This document shows, piece after piece, positions 4,122 through 6,067 of a stretch of DNA of 6,067 bases. Origin of the DNA: an uncultured Lachnospiraceae bacterium (GTDB lineage: Bacteria; Bacillota; Clostridia; Lachnospirales; Lachnospiraceae). The notes below the pieces were generated by a model, which was not told the DNA's origin, made no database searches, and was given only the letters and a program-made list of their open reading frames with translations. Positions within the stretch are counted from its first letter, which is position 1, and each line of letters begins with the position of its first letter. The translations under genes were made by a program, and so were the position numbers. The stretch is taken from the NCBI GenBank assembly GCA_910586005.1, contig CAJUHG010000104.1:1-6067 (forward strand). The letters are read 5' to 3'.

Positions 4122-6067
4122 ATGGAACAATATACAATAACAGGAATGAGCTGTGCAGCATGTAGTGCACGGGTGGAGAAAGCAGTCTCTAAGGTATCTG
4201 GTGTTACCTCTTGTTCAGTTAGTTTATTAACAAATTCTATGGGAGTAGAGGGAACAGCATCTGCTTTGGAAATTATAAAAGCAGTGGAAGATGCAGGATA
4301 TGGTGCATCCCAAAAAGGAACTACATCAGAACAAGTAAAAAATAAGGAAGTAGCAAAAGTAGGAGAATTGCAAGATAGAGAAACACCTCTTTTGAAACAG
4401 CGTCTTTTGGCTTCTTTGGGTTTTCTTCTTGTGTTAATGTATGTATCTATGGGACATATGATGTGGGGGTGGCCTATCATATCTTTTCTGAAAGAAAATC
4501 ATGTGGCAATGGGACTTGTGCAACTTCTATTAACTGGAATTATTATGGTAATTAATCAAAAATTTTTTATCAGTGGTTTTAAAAGTTTATTTCATAAGTC
4601 TCCAAATATGGATACTTTAGTGGCTTTAGGAGCAAGTGCAGCTTTTGTGTACAGTACCTATGCTTTATTTGCCATGATAGATGCCCAAGGCAAAGGAAAT
4701 TTAGAAGGCGTTATGGCTTATATGCATGAATTTTATTTTGAATCAGCAGCCATGATTTTAACTTTGATAACAGTTGGAAAAATGTTAGAAGCTCGCTCTA
4801 AAGGTAAGACAACAGATGCCTTAAAGAATTTAATGAAACTTGCTCCCCAAAAAGCAACCATATTAAAAGATGGAAAAGAAATGGAGGTATCTATCGAACA
4901 AGTAAAAAAAGGTGATATGTTTGTGGTTCGACCAGGTGAAAATATTCCAGTAGATGGAATTATTTTAGAGGGAAATAGTGCGGTGAATGAAGCTGCTTTG
5001 ACAGGAGAAAGTATACCAATTGATAAGAAGATGGGAGATATTGTATCTGCAGCTACTACCAATCTGTCAGGTTTTTTAAAATGTGAGGCCTCAAGAGTTG
5101 GAGAAGATACTACTTTGTCACAAATTATTCAAATGGTCAGTGATGCAGCGGCTACCAAGGCACCTATTGCCAAAGTAGCAGATAAAGTATCTTATATATT
5201 TGTACCAACAGTAATAGGAATAGCTCTTATCACCATGTTTATTTGGTTACTTGTAGGAGAAACAATTGGTTTTGCATTAGCAAGAAGTATTTCTGTATTG
5301 GTGATTAGTTGTCCCTGTGCCCTTGGTTTGGCAACTCCAGTAGCAATTATGGTAGGAAATGGAGTGGGAGCTAAACATGGAATTATGTTTAAGACGGCTG
5401 TATCTTTAGAAGAAACAGGTAAGACAGAAATTATTGCATTGGATAAAACGGGAACGATTACCACAGGAGAACCAAAAGTTACTGATTTGATGCCAGCAGA
5501 GGGAATTTCTACACAAGAACTATTACAGGTAGCTTATGCCTTAGAACAAAAGAGTGAGCATCCCTTGGCAAAAGCGATTATAGCATATGCAAAAGAAAAG
5601 AATTTGAATGTTCCAGAAGTTTCAGAATTTAAAGCACTTCCAGGAAATGGATTATCTGGTATATGGGAAGGTAGCACAGTTTATGGAGGAAATTTGAAAT
5701 TTATCAGTAACCAGGCGAGTATTTCTCAAAAGCTAAAAGAACAGTCGGAACAATTATCAGAAGAAGGTAAGACCCCATTATTTTTTGCCAAAGAAAATAA
5801 ATTAATAGGTATGATTGCAGTAGCGGATGTTATGAAAAAAGATAGCTCTAAGGCAATACAAGAATTAAAACATATGGGAATTCATGTGGTAATGTTGACA
5901 GGAGATAATGAGAGAACTGCAAAAGCAATTGGCAAACAAGCAGGTGTAGATGAAGTAATTGCAGGTGTTTTGCCTGATGGAAAAGAGAAGGTCATTCGTT
6001 CCCTACAAGAAAAGGGAAAAGTTACTATGGTAGGAGATGGTATCAATGATGCACCAGCATTGACTAG
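4122..6067 (+). CDS. copA: Cu(I)-exporting P1B-type ATPase CopA, 3' end cut by the window
   Basis: Membrane ATPase that pumps Cu(I) out of the cytoplasm; 648 complete codons are visible with no internal stop or frameshift. Domains: one heavy-metal-associated domain (about 1-60) with GMSCAAC (8-14; ligands C11 and C14), transmembrane helices from about residue 94, NMDTLVALG (162-170), actuator loop TGES (294-297), the intramembrane ion site C397-P-C399, phosphorylation site D441-KTGT, nucleotide-binding H480-P (SEHPLA), TGDN (593-596) and the hinge GDGINDAPAL (638-647). CPC plus this HMA domain indicates the Cu(I) class P1B-1. The last two transmembrane helices, with the YN and MxxSS copper residues, lie beyond the window, roughly 90-110 residues. 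The start is ATG 4122: an in-frame TAG at 4101 blocks longer versions and the next ATG (4146) would lose part of the HMA strand. No Shine-Dalgarno is visible before it, unlike the other genes here. Confidence 0.96.
   Translation, partial: MEQYTITGMSCAACSARVEKAVSKVSGVTSCSVSLLTNSMGVEGTASALEIIKAVEDAGYGASQKGTTSEQVKNKEVAKVGELQDRETPLLKQRLLASLGFLLVLMYVSMGHMMWGWPIISFLKENHVAMGLVQLLLTGIIMVINQKFFISGFKSLFHKSPNMDTLVALGASAAFVYSTYALFAMIDAQGKGNLEGVMAYMHEFYFESAAMILTLITVGKMLEARSKGKTTDALKNLMKLAPQKATILKDGKEMEVSIEQVKKGDMFVVRPGENIPVDGIILEGNSAVNEAALTGESIPIDKKMGDIVSAATTNLSGFLKCEASRVGEDTTLSQIIQMVSDAAATKAPIAKVADKVSYIFVPTVIGIALITMFIWLLVGETIGFALARSISVLVISCPCALGLATPVAIMVGNGVGAKHGIMFKTAVSLEETGKTEIIALDKTGTITTGEPKVTDLMPAEGISTQELLQVAYALEQKSEHPLAKAIIAYAKEKNLNVPEVSEFKALPGNGLSGIWEGSTVYGGNLKFISNQASISQKLKEQSEQLSEEGKTPLFFAKENKLIGMIAVADVMKKDSSKAIQELKHMGIHVVMLTGDNERTAKAIGKQAGVDEVIAGVLPDGKEKVIRSLQEKGKVTMVGDGINDAPALT

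Noticed and set aside
4118..5464. Three reverse-strand open frames (4118-4480, 4733-5062, 5192-5464) inside copA
   Set aside because: The + strand CopA reading is uninterrupted with every P-type ATPase motif present, so these are antisense artefacts.

Overview
The window reads as chromosome of a low-GC Firmicute, most likely a member of Clostridia and plausibly Lachnospiraceae. The support is AT-rich codon use, strong AAGGAGG-type ribosome binding sites, U-tailed terminators, and the style of the proteins (YtrA-type regulator with an ABC-2 exporter, CsoR next to a one-HMA CopA). All recognised genes lie on the + strand. No tRNA, rRNA, insertion sequence, prophage gene or CRISPR array was seen.

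Layout: (1) 32-1015, a lipoprotein-type serine D-Ala-D-Ala carboxypeptidase (peptidase S11). (2) 1003-1195, an unusual GC-richer patch that can fold into a three-way-junction RNA beginning at the carboxypeptidase stop codon, followed by a 12-bp terminator hairpin. (3) 1309-3266, an autoregulated-looking operon of a short GntR/YtrA repressor, an ABC ATPase and an ABC-2 permease. The ATPase and permease overlap by 4 nt. The promoter has near-consensus -35 and -10 boxes overlapped by a duplicated decamer, and a strong terminator closes the unit at 3337-3366. (4) 3367-3547, intergenic DNA with an unexplained 10-bp exact inverted repeat. (5) 3548-6067, a copper-homeostasis module: a promoter whose 17-bp spacer holds a CsoR-type operator, csoR, a 211-bp AT-rich gap, and copA, which runs off the right edge at residue 648.

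How the parts work: the carboxypeptidase trims peptidoglycan stem peptides outside the membrane. The YtrA-like operon is of the type induced by envelope stress or antimicrobial compounds, but its substrate cannot be read from sequence. CsoR should repress its own promoter without Cu(I) and release it when C48, H73 and C77 bind Cu(I), so that CopA is made and exports Cu(I). None of this is a clearly new system. The least explained items are the folded element after the carboxypeptidase, the 3373-3419 inverted repeat, and the csoR-copA gap, where copA lacks a visible Shine-Dalgarno sequence.
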